This document shows, one piece after another, positions 48,701 to 57,900 of a stretch of DNA of 64,000 nt. Location of the stretch: assembly GCA_003116975.1 (NCBI GenBank), contig BGKB01000019.1, positions 124,001 to 188,000 on the forward strand. The letters run 5' to 3'. This stretch comes from Aurantiochytrium sp. KH105. Taxonomy: Eukaryota; Sar; Bigyra; Thraustochytrida; Thraustochytriidae. The number at the start of each line of letters is the position of its first letter. Position 1 is the first letter of the stretch. Position numbers and translations under genes: made by a program. The notes under the pieces are model-generated. The model was given only the letters and a program-made list of their open reading frames with translations. It was not told where the DNA came from and made no database searches.

Positions 48701-49944
48701 CATCGCAGCTGCATATCTCCAGAGATGCCCCTGGCTCGCTCGGGCGAGCGGCAGAGTGCAAGCGCAGCTTCGAGAGGTGGGCTACGCTGGCGAAATGAAC
48801 GCATGCACTTTGCGCGCGCGGCGCCATGCTCTTCTGCCCTTGACCACGAGCCATCTGCCTGACAGAGGCGGAGCATGTCTGAAAGCGATATTGGTGCGTT
48901 GGAGCGCAACATGTCGCGAATACAGGTGCTCGGTCCTGTCTGCGAAGTCGAGGTTTCCGAGGTTGTCCCATTGCAGAGTTCAAGTCGGGACATTGTTTCG
49001 ACTTGCTGCGGGGTCTGCTTCACGCACTTGAGACGGCCGGCGGCGGCTTCGCTCGAGTCAACGCCAGCGCACAAAGAAGCCCGGTCGAGCATTGTATAGG
49101 AGCTTGACAGCTGCTGCCATTGATTCTGCGCGAGACAAGCCACAGGCGCGTCAGATGTTGCATCTTTGCAGGCGCGAAGTGTGGTACTTTCGTCGTGATT
49201 TGCCTTCATTGCGTTCCACGCACAGCGACCCGGCTCGGAAGATTTGGCGCCTCTGCAAATGGCTGCGCAAAGGCTCGGGGAAATGTTGCCACATGCTGAA
49301 ACGCACTGCCCTGGAGCAAGTGTGTCTGCGCCCTGACAAACTCGGACTACCTCTGAGGCGGCGAGCGCACGATTCCCAGTGCTTGCCGTCTCGGCGCAGG
49401 CGGCAGCTGCTCGTTCAGGTAGCCGGCAGAGCTCAACAGCGTAGTCGGTATGAAAGGAAGCCAGTCGGAGCGCTTTCCTGGCACATGAGGCTCTTGAGGC
49501 GCCTGCGCCTTGTGGTGTCATGGCGCATAGACTAGCCACCTGGAATTTGGAGAAGCTTGGGTCTTCGCACATAAGATTGGCACACTGCCCAACGGCAGAA
49601 GAGCTGGCGCCTGCGCAGAGTCGGATCACGTCCCGTTTGTTCCACGCAGCATTGGACATTGATTGAACGCAGTGTTCTACATCAAGAGCACTTGTTGCGT
49701 CTGCGCAGAGCTCGATGAGCTCGGACTGACCAAAGACGTCTGCCAAGGCGGCGACACAGCTTACGGCCTCGGCGCTGGCGTCAGGTCCTTGCGCACAAAG
49801 TCGGCGCCGATGCGCCATGGACCAGGCTGCCAAAGATGGGGCATTTCCGCATGGATTCGGCAGCCCGTGACTTTGAGCAAAGGTATCCTGCACTGTCACG
49901 GCGGCGATGGCCATCACCACAGTCAAGCTCGCAATGGCTCGCAT
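45739..49944 (-). CDS. Large secreted cysteine-pair repeat protein with C-terminal J domain
   Basis: Predicted 1401 residues in one exon. A signal peptide spans about 1-23 (ends DTFAQS). Residues about 25-1095 hold roughly 32 imperfect repeats of 30-40 residues. Each contains an LC-x-GA-x-S element and a second Cys about 8-20 residues on, as in LCAGASSSAVGQC, LCTGARDTGPSYC and LCQNATDLRPVPC. The paired cysteines suggest one disulfide per repeat. Next is a ~200-residue beta-rich region, then a J domain (about 1315-1375) with LRKAYYRASLEWHPDRW and HPD intact at about 1347-1349. An active J domain implies stimulation of an Hsp70, here probably in the ER lumen; this is inference. No transmembrane segment or KDEL-type signal is visible. 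I recognise no family for the repeats. The start is the ATG at 49944; upstream is open but non-conserved. Confidence 0.85.
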   Translation of the reverse strand: MRAIASLTVVMAIAAVTVQDTFAQSHGLPNPCGNAPSLAAWSMAHRRRLCAQGPDASAEAVSCVAALADVFGQSELIELCADATSALDVEHCVQSMSNAAWNKRDVIRLCAGASSSAVGQCANLMCEDPSFSKFQVASLCAMTPQGAGASRASCARKALRLASFHTDYAVELCRLPERAAAACAETASTGNRALAASEVVRVCQGADTLAPGQCVSACGNISPSLCAAICRGAKSSEPGRCAWNAMKANHDESTTLRACKDATSDAPVACLAQNQWQQLSSSYTMLDRASLCAGVDSSEAAAGRLKCVKQTPQQVETMSRLELCNGTTSETSTSQTGPSTCIRDMLRSNAPISLSDMLRLCQADGSWSRAEEHGAARAKCMRSFRQRSPPLEAALALCRSPERARGISGDMQLRCLADAAKVDSTLSTKLLLDLCTGARDTGPSYCLQRAYKLGFVLNSDEASTLLSTCAKDSLAGICCVEALHRAISRPELAQVANFGALACQSPPAAHCHGPADCFADAVAKKLHPSFAAQLCVTAKDSYPAQCATQLRKANVAGKFHIADDRILDICTQEKAPMDLGIERRDPAACLVAGRPLLKARVFDRPQTRLEELCLRAAYGLDAVDCVMAHKQLIGAAKAESGTLVDLCTSVPNGTRAITDCVVQAPLGTPFRERLCLGSEFPAPAICASVLKSSTRLDDELIVQACQAVTDDGDAVARCVIDGIEAKVKRVTKRAVIQLCKPGEEKDSFVTMSGAERAQRAAQLAEVLGVKPSEIAMLVRASVSPECAHTTSQRGFSLTEIARVCGGESQDNPTVACLQTLSPAFSTTQALRLCARSSSERNARIARCIQAGSNGGLDNPASITTLCEGAPSLDRSRDISSCLRFGLEIGVAQTNAARLCANATSETPIRCFAELQRNSAIIDEVEALSLCSVDPQEAPSCVANVFASARDFEKRNLASFCATPTANASVACVQAAPFTWSLHEKTILCRDTTGAGPGQCASAAGARLSRMSRGQIIKLCQNATDLRPVPCAQTLFPMGGTMLALAVCRQPERSIHESGVESAPEKCASHGLIGHHAPMGGGSGLSRRAIETCRKAACVPFRLAVIQTRELYETITSGKLLAGQNLGPLLFQLVDQFDFPINATQASSPEGSQQLKVLLRMRRVGAAEYLPATNLDTTEVVYEPGAWISFPTVRVVDVSGDFEFVASFASLPHIRSSIIKLSVHRDMDEALRAMSRCASIPVRLQCELGASPMSSNEADLHFVSRPWAWWLLARGCEDELADIGVQLLRSPQPIAHGVFLHIKSGPAKLLAGIGVPTEEMSAEEILGVEANATSSQLRKAYYRASLEWHPDRWVSFHPDLQSQAADVFQRIATASRELQDRLSSQVKDGSAEDVDHNCQSSA

Positions 49945-50747
49945 TGTGCTCGTCGCTCTCCGCGGCCGGCCACAACGCTGACTTGACCTGTTTCGTTTTG
50001 TTTTCGTCTTTGCCTCGTCAACTTTCACTTCTCGCGAGCGTGCGTGGATACCGCACGTCTCTCTCACTCTCTGGCTTTGTTTACTGGCTCTTGGCTTTCC
50101 AATGGCGTCTGAGCAAGAAGAAGAAGTATAGTGCACAGCGTCTGCTGCCCCGAGAGCGTTTTTACGCAAGTCTCAGCGTCGCGTCCCGGTCAGGCAACGG
50201 CACTCCGCAGAGTTTACACGAACGCGCGGCGTCGTAGGTGAGCGGCCCCAATCCGTGACAGCCCAGTATCGAGCGAGTTCGCTCACTCTTGCTCGTGGTC
50301 CAAAGAAGCAGGTCAAGCAAGTCACCTTTACTTTTCCCCCCTCGAGCCCTCGAGTCCGCTCAAAGTCCGCGTTCACTAGTGCCGCATGCCACAGATACTT
50401 GAATAGTCCTCTTTGGGACGATAACATACCCGAGTCTGACTGTCTGTGAGTCCGAGTCCTGACTGTCTGTGAGTCCGAGTCCGAGCCGGAGACTTCGAGT
50501 CCCAAACTGGTTCAACGGTAAAGTGTCCCAAAATAGCATTTTCTTTTTCTGCTGTTGCTCTTGTCTTGCGTCGCGCAGACCCAGGCCGCAGCGCAGCACT
50601 TCGCGCAATAACAAAGGGGCGCGCGGTTCGCCTCGTCTTGCACGCGACGCGGGCGCAACGTGAGCGCGCCGACCGCAAGGTCAAGCCTCAAGAAAAGAGA
50701 AGGCAAGTTCTGTGCGATTGCGTCCGTCCAGCAGGAATCTATCCGCC
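49945..50747. repeat. Divergent promoter region with 23-bp tandem repeat
   Basis: An 803-base region between the J-domain gene and TMEM231. A 23-bp unit, GACTGTCTGTGAGTCCGAGT plus CCT, occurs twice in tandem at about 50438-50482, followed by more GAGTCC words to about 50502. The rest shows no gene. Confidence 0.7.
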
Positions 50748-51725
50748 ATGGTGACGGTGTTTTCCGAGCCCGTGCAGAGGCGATACACGGCGCCGGCGTG
50801 CTCGCTTTCATTCTGCTTTAGTCTGGCAACGCTCGTAGGTGCCGTCCTTGCACCCTTTTACGTTGCGTTCGCCTCGCGAAACTTTTGGCTGAAAAAGGGC
50901 ACGCTCTGGGAGCAGCCGCAGCTGCAGTTCAAGTATGACATGCTCTTGTTGCTGCATGGGACCTCGGAAAGCGACGGCGAAACACAGACGTGGGCGTGGG
51001 CCTCGAACGAAGACGTGCGCGACGTGTACGAACCTTATTTGCGCGCGCCCCTGATTCGAGCGTGGCCAGAAGATGACAACCTTGACGGCCTTGCGGACCG
51101 CTGGACTTTGGCTGTACACATGCCGCTCGACGCGGACGAAAAGGTCATGCACGTGCAGGCCGTGGCAGCTTTTGATTATTCTTTGCTCGGTTCAGCAGAG
51201 CTCGACATGGATGGACTCGTGTACGTGGATTACAGCAGCCCATTACCGGGGCGCGGGTTGCAGGTGGAGGGCGAGGCGAGGTTGCATCAGAGGGCGCCGT
51301 TGTCAGTGCGACGGGCGAACGCGAACCCGATGTTGCGCTTTAACGCCGAGCGTGGTCTGGCCTCCATGCGATCATCGTCAGTGGGGGCGATGATGGCAAG
51401 CTATGCAAAGCGAAACTTTACCATGGTGCTTGCGAATGAGTACAAGGTGTGGGAGGTCTCGCGCGGCGCCGACTCGTTCCAATCGACAGCAGGTGGCTTT
51501 GCTCTCAACTTGACCGTGCACGTCCCGGTAGACGAGCTCACATACACGCCTGACCTGGCAGAGGTGCTCAAATTCGCCTGGATTCAATATCTTGCGCTGT
51601 TTGCGCTGTTTTTCGCCTTGATTTATGCAATCAGGCAATTTGTCTTTTCCAACCAGGTGCTGGAGACGCTGGTGGAGAGCGAAAGTCGAGCTAAGCACGT
51701 CCAGTTCAAGGAGCATCGCTTCTGA
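50748..51725 (+). CDS. TMEM231: Ciliary transition-zone protein TMEM231
   Basis: Predicted 325 residues with the TMEM231 plan: a short cytosolic N-terminus (EPVQRRYTAP), TM1 at about 20-42, a large extracytosolic beta-rich domain, TM2 at about 278-298 and a short tail. Family residues include SRNFWLKKGTLWEQPQLQF after TM1, PLIRAWPEDDNLDGLADRWT and FAWIQYLALFALFF at TM2, followed by FVFSNQVLETL. TMEM231 belongs to the MKS/B9 module that gates membrane protein entry at the ciliary transition zone. Its presence implies that the organism makes cilia or flagella at some stage. The ATG in CCGCCATGG has a strong context. Confidence 0.93.
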   Translation: MVTVFSEPVQRRYTAPACSLSFCFSLATLVGAVLAPFYVAFASRNFWLKKGTLWEQPQLQFKYDMLLLLHGTSESDGETQTWAWASNEDVRDVYEPYLRAPLIRAWPEDDNLDGLADRWTLAVHMPLDADEKVMHVQAVAAFDYSLLGSAELDMDGLVYVDYSSPLPGRGLQVEGEARLHQRAPLSVRRANANPMLRFNAERGLASMRSSSVGAMMASYAKRNFTMVLANEYKVWEVSRGADSFQSTAGGFALNLTVHVPVDELTYTPDLAEVLKFAWIQYLALFALFFALIYAIRQFVFSNQVLETLVESESRAKHVQFKEHRF

Positions 51726-51809
51726 GCGGGACGAGACGCCAAGAAGATCAATGTTTTTGTTTCAGATTTTCCCAGGATAGAAGAGTAGTTATGTGGTAAT
51801 ACCTATGCT

Positions 51810-52686
51810 TTACTGGCCACGGCCAAAGCCACCCTCCCTCCGGTAGTTGTCGCCGCCGAAGCCGCCACCGCCGCGGCCAAAGCCACCATCGCGGAAGCGG
51901 GGGTTGAAGTCACGGCCGGCACCACCGTCCTTGGAGAAGCCGCCGCGCTCGCCGTACCTGTCACCGCCAAAGGCGCCACGAGCATCGCCGCTGCCGAAGC
52001 CGCCAGGGCCGGCGGGGCGGGCAGCCTGGGCCTGCTGCTTCTTGTGAGTCTGCGGCACGATCTCCTCGGGGAGGTGGAGGAATTCCCTGAGGTAGGCGAT
52101 GCCCTCCTCCGTAAGGTACCAGTAGTACCACTGCCAGTTGAAGGTCTCGCGCACGTAGCCGCGGGACTTGAGCGAGGTCATCATCTTGATGACAATGAGG
52201 TTAGAAACATCGATGGACTCGTGCTTGGGCTTGACGAAGTCCTTCTGGGCCACAACAACACCCTCTGTGTGTGTACACGTGTACGTTTCGCAATGAAGAG
52301 GAGCAACAAGATCAGCAAGCAGCATCGTTATTGTCGTCGTCAAGGTCACATTTTCAAAAGTCAGTCTTCTCCTCCTTTTTCTTAAGAAACCCTCTCCTGC
52401 GCTCCCTCTACCTCTCTCTCGCCTGCATGCCTGCCTGCCTGCCTGCCTGCCCGCACGCAAGCAAGCACGCAAGCAAGCAAGCAAGCAAGCCATCCCGCGC
52501 GGCCTGCCGCTGGCTGCCTTCGCCGTGGCCTTTCGTTCATTCCTCCATCCCCTCGCAGCCGCACGCCTCATCCCGCGACGCGGCGGACGCGCAGCCCTCG
52601 CGCGCGGCGGACGCGACGTCGGCGGAGCACGTACCCTTGAAGAGGTGCGAGTACACCGCGAGGCGGTCCTTCTTGGAGACGAGCAT
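51810..52686 (-). CDS. RPS10: 40S ribosomal protein S10 (eS10), two exons
   Basis: Exon 1 is 52635-52686 (17 codons plus one base) and exon 2 is 51810-52264; the 370-nt intron runs from GTACGT to CACAG. The joined protein has 168 residues (human 165). It begins MLVSKKDRLAVYSHLFK and crosses the junction as FKEGVVVAQKD, matching the family. SLKSRGYVRETFNWQWYYWY and LHLPEEIVP are diagnostic. The C-terminal ~60 residues are Gly/Arg/Phe-rich (RGGF-like), a more pronounced form of the eS10 tail. eS10 sits at the head of the small subunit near the mRNA entry. The intron carries CTGC and AAGC tetramer repeats. The gene is divergent from RPL23 across a structured promoter. Confidence 0.96.
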
Positions 52687-53955
52687 CTTGCCGGGCTCTG
52701 CGACGCCGCTGGGTCTTCTGCTCTCGACTCCGTTCTGCTCCTCGCCGCCGCCGCTTCTCTCCTCCCCTCTCTCCCTCCCTCCTTCCTCGCGCCTCTCTCT
52801 CTTTGCCCTCTTGCCCGCCTTCGCCGCCTTTGCGCACTTGCCGCCGCGCATACTCCACTCGCCGCCGCGCATAGCCCACTTGCCGCCGCCCATTCCGCGC
52901 TTGCGCCGCCGCACGCACTGCCGCGATCGCCGCCGCAAGTGCCGCAAACGCAGCCCGCAAGTCGGCTATGCACGCCGCAAGTCGGCGCGCCCTCGCCGCC
53001 CGCCGGCGAAATTAGTACCCTAACCCTATGGGCAGGGGCGCGCGGCGGGGCTAGGGTTAGGGCTTTAAAGGGGGCGGGAGCAGGCGGGAGAACGGGAGGG
53101 AACGCGGCGCGGGGCGCGGGAGAGGTTCGCGGGGGCCCCCGGGCAAATGGGGGAAGAAGATGGATAAAGGGCGTCGGGAAAACCAGAGGGGGGCAGGGAG
53201 GGAGAGAGAGCGTGGGGCAGGGAGGACAGCGGGCGCAAGTGGGTTATCGGCGGTGGAGTCGACTTGCGGGTGCGCATTGTCCACTTGCGCCGGAGAGAGC
53301 GGCACTGTGGCCCGCGCCGCAAGTGAGGCGCCGTCGGCGGCAAGTGGGTTATGCGCGGCGGCAAGTGGGCTATGCGCGGCGCGGCGAGTTCGCCGGCGGC
53401 GGCAAGTGGGGAACGCGCGGCGGCAAGTGGAGTATGCGCGGCGGCAAGTGCGGAAAGCGCGGCGCAAGGGCCCGCGCGGCGCGCGTCGCCACTCCGATTG
53501 CGAGACCGAGAAAAGGCGCCCCCGCCCGGCGCCCATCAATCTGCGGCGGCCAGACCAATCAGACTCGAGTCGAGACTTCGCAGCGTACGTGGCCGCGCGG
53601 GCGGGAGAGACGCCGCGCGCGGGCGGCGGCTGCGCGCGGCGCGGCGGGCGGAGAGCCGCGGCGGGCGGGGAGCCGTGCGCGGCGCGCGCAGCTCCCGCGG
53701 CCTCGCGGCGGAGGCGCGGGATGGTTGGATGGATGCCGCGCGACGACGGCTACCGCGACCGCGACGAGCACAAGGAGGAGGACTACCGCGAGAGCTAGCT
53801 GGCTGGCTGGCTGGCTGGCTGGCTTGCCGTGGCGGTGGCGGGAGAGGAGGGGAGAGGAGAAGGCGAAGGAGGAGGACGAAGAGGACTGACGTAGGACGGA
53901 ACGCTTTCGTGGATGCAGACAGTAGGGAAAGGGTTAAGCACACCTCTTCAGCAAG
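52687..53955. promoter_or_regulatory. RPS10/RPL23 divergent promoter with inverted 21-bp arrays and telo-boxes
   Basis: Units of GGCAAGTGGGCTATGCGCGG type (21 bp, about two helical turns) occur forward at about 53339, 53360, 53401, 53422 and 53443. The reverse complement repeats with the same 21-bp period at about 52840, 52861 and 52882. Further partial copies lie at 52930-52985 and 53233-53290. Between the arrays, CCCTAACCCT (53018-53027) and AGGGTTAGGG (53053-53062) form a perfect inverted pair of telomere-repeat words. GGCT tetramers follow at about 53795-53826. Long frames here are repeat artefacts. A shared regulatory role is inferred from the symmetry and the divergent ribosomal protein genes. 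Confidence 0.7.
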
Positions 53956-54557
53956 ATGCCCACCCGTGGACGCGCCGGTGCCGCCGGCACCAAGTACCGG
54001 ATGACCGTCGGTCTCCCGACCGCGGCTCTCCTCAACTGCGCCGACAACACCGGTGCCAAGAACCTCGTAAGTGCTTTATAATTTCTTATGCAGATGGCGG
54101 TGACCTTCCTGGCGAGATGTACTCGAGCAGAGAAGCTCCTCCCCTGTCAGCTGGGCTGTGCTTCCGCGCCATGACTTTGACCGATCCGGGCACGGATAAT
54201 GAACCTTGGACTAACTTTCGATGGTTACCTGACATGTAACAACAGTACGTCGTCGCCGTGACCAACATCCGCGGCCGCCTGAATCGTCTCCCGGCTGCCA
54301 GCGTCGGTGACATGATCCTGTGCTCCGTGAAGAAGGGCAAGCCCGAGCTCCGCAAGAAGATGATGCCCGGTATTGTCGTCCGCCAGCGCAAGGCTTGGCG
54401 CCGAAAGGACGGTACCTACATTTACTTCGAGGACAACGCCGGTGTCATCGTCAACCCCAAGGGTGAGATGAAGGGCTCCGCCATCACTGGCCCCGTCGGC
54501 AAGGAGTGCGCTGACCTCTGGCCCCGTATTGCAAGCAACGCTGGCTCCATCGTTTAA
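53956..54557 (+). CDS. RPL23: 60S ribosomal protein L23 (uL14), two exons
   Basis: Exon 1 is 53956-54066 and exon 2 is 54246-54557; the 179-nt intron runs from GTAAGT to AACAG in phase 0 and splits AKNL|YVVAV. The protein has 140 residues, the same as human RPL23. Diagnostic stretches are [55 protein letters not shown] and [14 protein letters not shown]. uL14 sits at the subunit interface of the large ribosomal subunit. Confidence 0.98.
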
Positions 54558-54900
54558 ACAACTTATCCGCTATGCATGCACACTGTTTCGCTCACCTTGG
54601 TCTTTTGCTTGTCTTCGCTTTTTCTTGTATCTTGTCATCTCGTCTTGTTTATCATTGTCGCCGAAACGAACACTCCCAAAAGCAAGGTAGGGGATTCATT
54701 CGCGACTGAAGGAATACAGACGTTTTTGCGCTATTTCTTATTTGTTACAATAAAATTTCGTGGGTCCATTCTTCGCATTACTGGAAAGACCATCCTGATA
54801 ATGCGCACGTGTGCGGAACGGAAACCGCAAGTCTTGTGCTAAGAGAACGAGGATATTGTCTTTTAAAAAATGGCTGGCTGATGGGTGAATCTATGTCTTT
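54558..54900. other. Convergent 3' spacer, RPL23/SECISBP2-like
   Basis: A 343-base A/T-rich region, mostly 3' UTR. AATAAA at about 54749 could be the RPL23 polyadenylation signal. No gene. Confidence 0.55.
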
Positions 54901-57900
54901 TCACCAGTATCCTTGCGAAGGATTTCCCCCGGGATGTATCTGACCCCCCATCATCATCATCATCATCATAAGTTGTTGTTGTTGTTGTTGTTGCTGCTGC
55001 TGCTGCTGCTGTCGGGGGTTGAGTTGCTGCAGTTCTTCTTGGTTTCGCATTGCACCGGCATCCGAGGCATCAAACGTATCCATGCTCGTCGTAGGAATGA
55101 ATTCGGGCGCATCCACGTTCCACTTTACAGGCTCGGAAGTACCTGGTGCGGTAGGTTCCAAAGTAATGGCGGCGGTGGTGACATCATTTGGACTCGGGGT
55201 GCTCGTGTCAGATCTGGGCTTCGAGGGGGCAGCACCTGCTGTTCGCCGTCCACCACCACGGTTGGTACCACCCGCAGCCAGGGCTTTCTTCGCTTCCGCT
55301 GACCGACGTTGCGCATCCTCAGCCAAACTCGCAGGGACCATTCGAGAAATTTGCACAATGTCGCAAGGTTCTGGGACGCTGGGTTCCTCGTCGGTCAAGT
55401 GAGAAGCTTCCTTGCGCTTCTTCTTCATCTTTCTGCTTTGCCCATTTGCATCTGCTCCAAGCACAAATCCTGTCGTGGTCGAGCCTTCTATCGTTTGACT
55501 CGTCAAGGACTTGGGTTTCGAGTTCTTCGATGGAGCAGGCTTTCGCACTCTCTTGGTGACCCCATGCAAGGGAACGTTAGCCTGACACACAGTCCGACGG
55601 GCACGCGCCGAAGCTGCGCAGGATTGGCACCTTACACGACGGCACGCCATGCACTCGAATCGGCCAGGCGAAAGGGAATTTTTGCAGTCGTCGCATAATG
55701 GGATATGTCCAGCTTCCCGCTCGGCATCGACTGTGGACGTCCAGAAGCTGCGCAAGGTCTCGCGCATTCGCAACATGCTTTTGTAGTCATCGAAAGCGCC
55801 GTCCGCAGAATAAATTCCAACAGCGCTCACTTGCGTGCGCTTGTTTAAAGCCTTTCCGAGTCTTGTTTTGGTCAAGGCAAAGACAACGGGGATGCCATCT
55901 TTGCCCATCTCGATCTCGTCCTCCGTTGGAGTACAGCGATCGATCATCTCCCGCACAGTGTGGTCGATTCCCTTGAGCTCTTCTCCGCGCCCTTGCTCAA
56001 TATTGTACGCCACCACAATGCAAACACACCGACGACTGCGAATGCCACGCATCACTTCACGCAGTCCAAATACGAGTCGACGCCGCATTTGAGATTTCAC
56101 CTGATCCTTGAGTCGCAAACGTTCCTGAAGCGCCATCAGACGTGAAAGCATTCTGGTTACCACTTCGTCCAATGCTGGACTGAGAGCTTGGTCCACGTAG
56201 CTCCGTGCGAGCGCTTGCGGCCGCAGCTTTGTTTGGAGACCATTTCTACGATCGCGACGACTTGTCTCTGGCAAAGCGGCAGGTACAACTTGTTCGGTGC
56301 ATAAATTGCTGTCTTTGCTGCTTTGAACGAGACTGAGAGGGACAAGAGGACACCCAAAGAACATCGGTGAGACGCGTTTCGCATCCCAAGAGTCCGCCGT
56401 AGCGAACTCTGCGACGAATTTCGCTGCCAAAGTACCGTCGTTACCGCCAACAGCCTCTTCTCTCTTTCCTTGGTCATCTTTGTTGCCGAAGTCGTTGCCG
56501 TCGAGTCCCTTGCTTTTCGAAGTATCCAAAGTATTGCCCACACGTTCCTCATCGACAAAAGCTTCCGCATCGTCGTCAGCATCAGCATCTAAAATATTAT
56601 CAGCATCCACATCAGCACTCACATCAGCATCTGCATCAGTCTCGTGGAAATCTGGCTGAAGCGTCTGGTCGTTGCTATGAATAGCATCACTTTTGGAGGA
56701 ATCCAAATCCTCCTCCTCGTGACTCAGGTGACTCTGGTCTACCTCGGTAGTCACAAAGTCGCCCTCGGCGCCCAAATCGCCTTCGCTATTCTCCGAAATG
56801 GTCTCACTATCCTCAACGTCACCAGTGTTGACCTCATCGTCGCTGTCAGCTGCATCTCGAGCATCCATAAAAACCCATGCCTCAGGGTCAGATGACACTT
56901 CCGAACCATCGTCGTCGCTCATAGCAACAGTGGCATCAGCCGTGAGCGATGAGGACGGCAACGCCGCATGACTGGCCAAATGTACGCGAACGTAATCATA
57001 CATGGCTGGGTGAACTTGCAAGGGTATTGGGGAGATTCCAGGACACAAAAGCTTCCACCGCAAAGCACGATCGCGTAACAGCTGCTTCTTCAATGTCGAC
57101 AGCTTTTTGCGCTTCTTTGTTCCAGGGGCGCGCGATTTTCCCGAGCGGACCATGCTCCGTACGGTCGAGTCCAATGCATTTGGATTTGCTCGAAGCATTT
57201 TGGATCCCGTCGAAGTGGTCTTGGCTGGGGCTTTTCGCTGGCCTGTAGTCTCATGCTCGGTAGGTCTACCTGCCGTCTGTCTTTTCTGTTTCTTTTTGAC
57301 GAGAGCAGACGTGAGGTAGCCGCCAAGACCAATCTCGGCCGAGGGGGTCGGCTTCGGCCGCGACTTCTGCGGCTTCTGGGCAACCTTGTCCGAGCCTTTC
57401 ACTTGATGTGCCGCTTGTGATGGGTCCCGCGGACGAGGGGGCTCTTTCGTTGTGTCTTTGGGGTACTGTATCTCGGGAATTGAGCCGTCGACAGATTGTG
57501 GCGGAAGTGATGGGTTCGGACCCCAAACGGACGGAACAGCGGTGATACTTGGTGAAGCCATTGGGACAAGTTTGTTTTGTATGCTGTCGATTCTCGAGTG
57601 GGGATGTTGCAAAAGCCGAGCTGTTCCTGAATAAGCTCGAGTTTGTGCAGAAGCGGAGGCTGCTGCACGTTCGCGGTCTTCTCTTCGCTGGGCGGGTTTT
57701 AGACTACCCCCGAGACCACCTCGCGCCAAATTCCGCCTCTGGGTTTGCTCTCTCTGCTGGGTTTGTGAACGAGTTCGTTGCTTGCCATCGTCTTTGCCAC
57801 GTGGTTTATGTGCAGCTCGGCCTCTGCCGCGGCCTTGGGCCTTGTGTCCTGGCACAGCAGGAGCTCGTGGGCCGGCGCCCTTGGGTCGCTGCGCTTGGCG

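Noticed and set aside
53018-53062. A chromosome end or degenerate telomere
   Set aside because: Only one and a half repeat units on each strand, in opposite orientations, inside a gene-dense region with genes on both sides. A promoter element is more likely.
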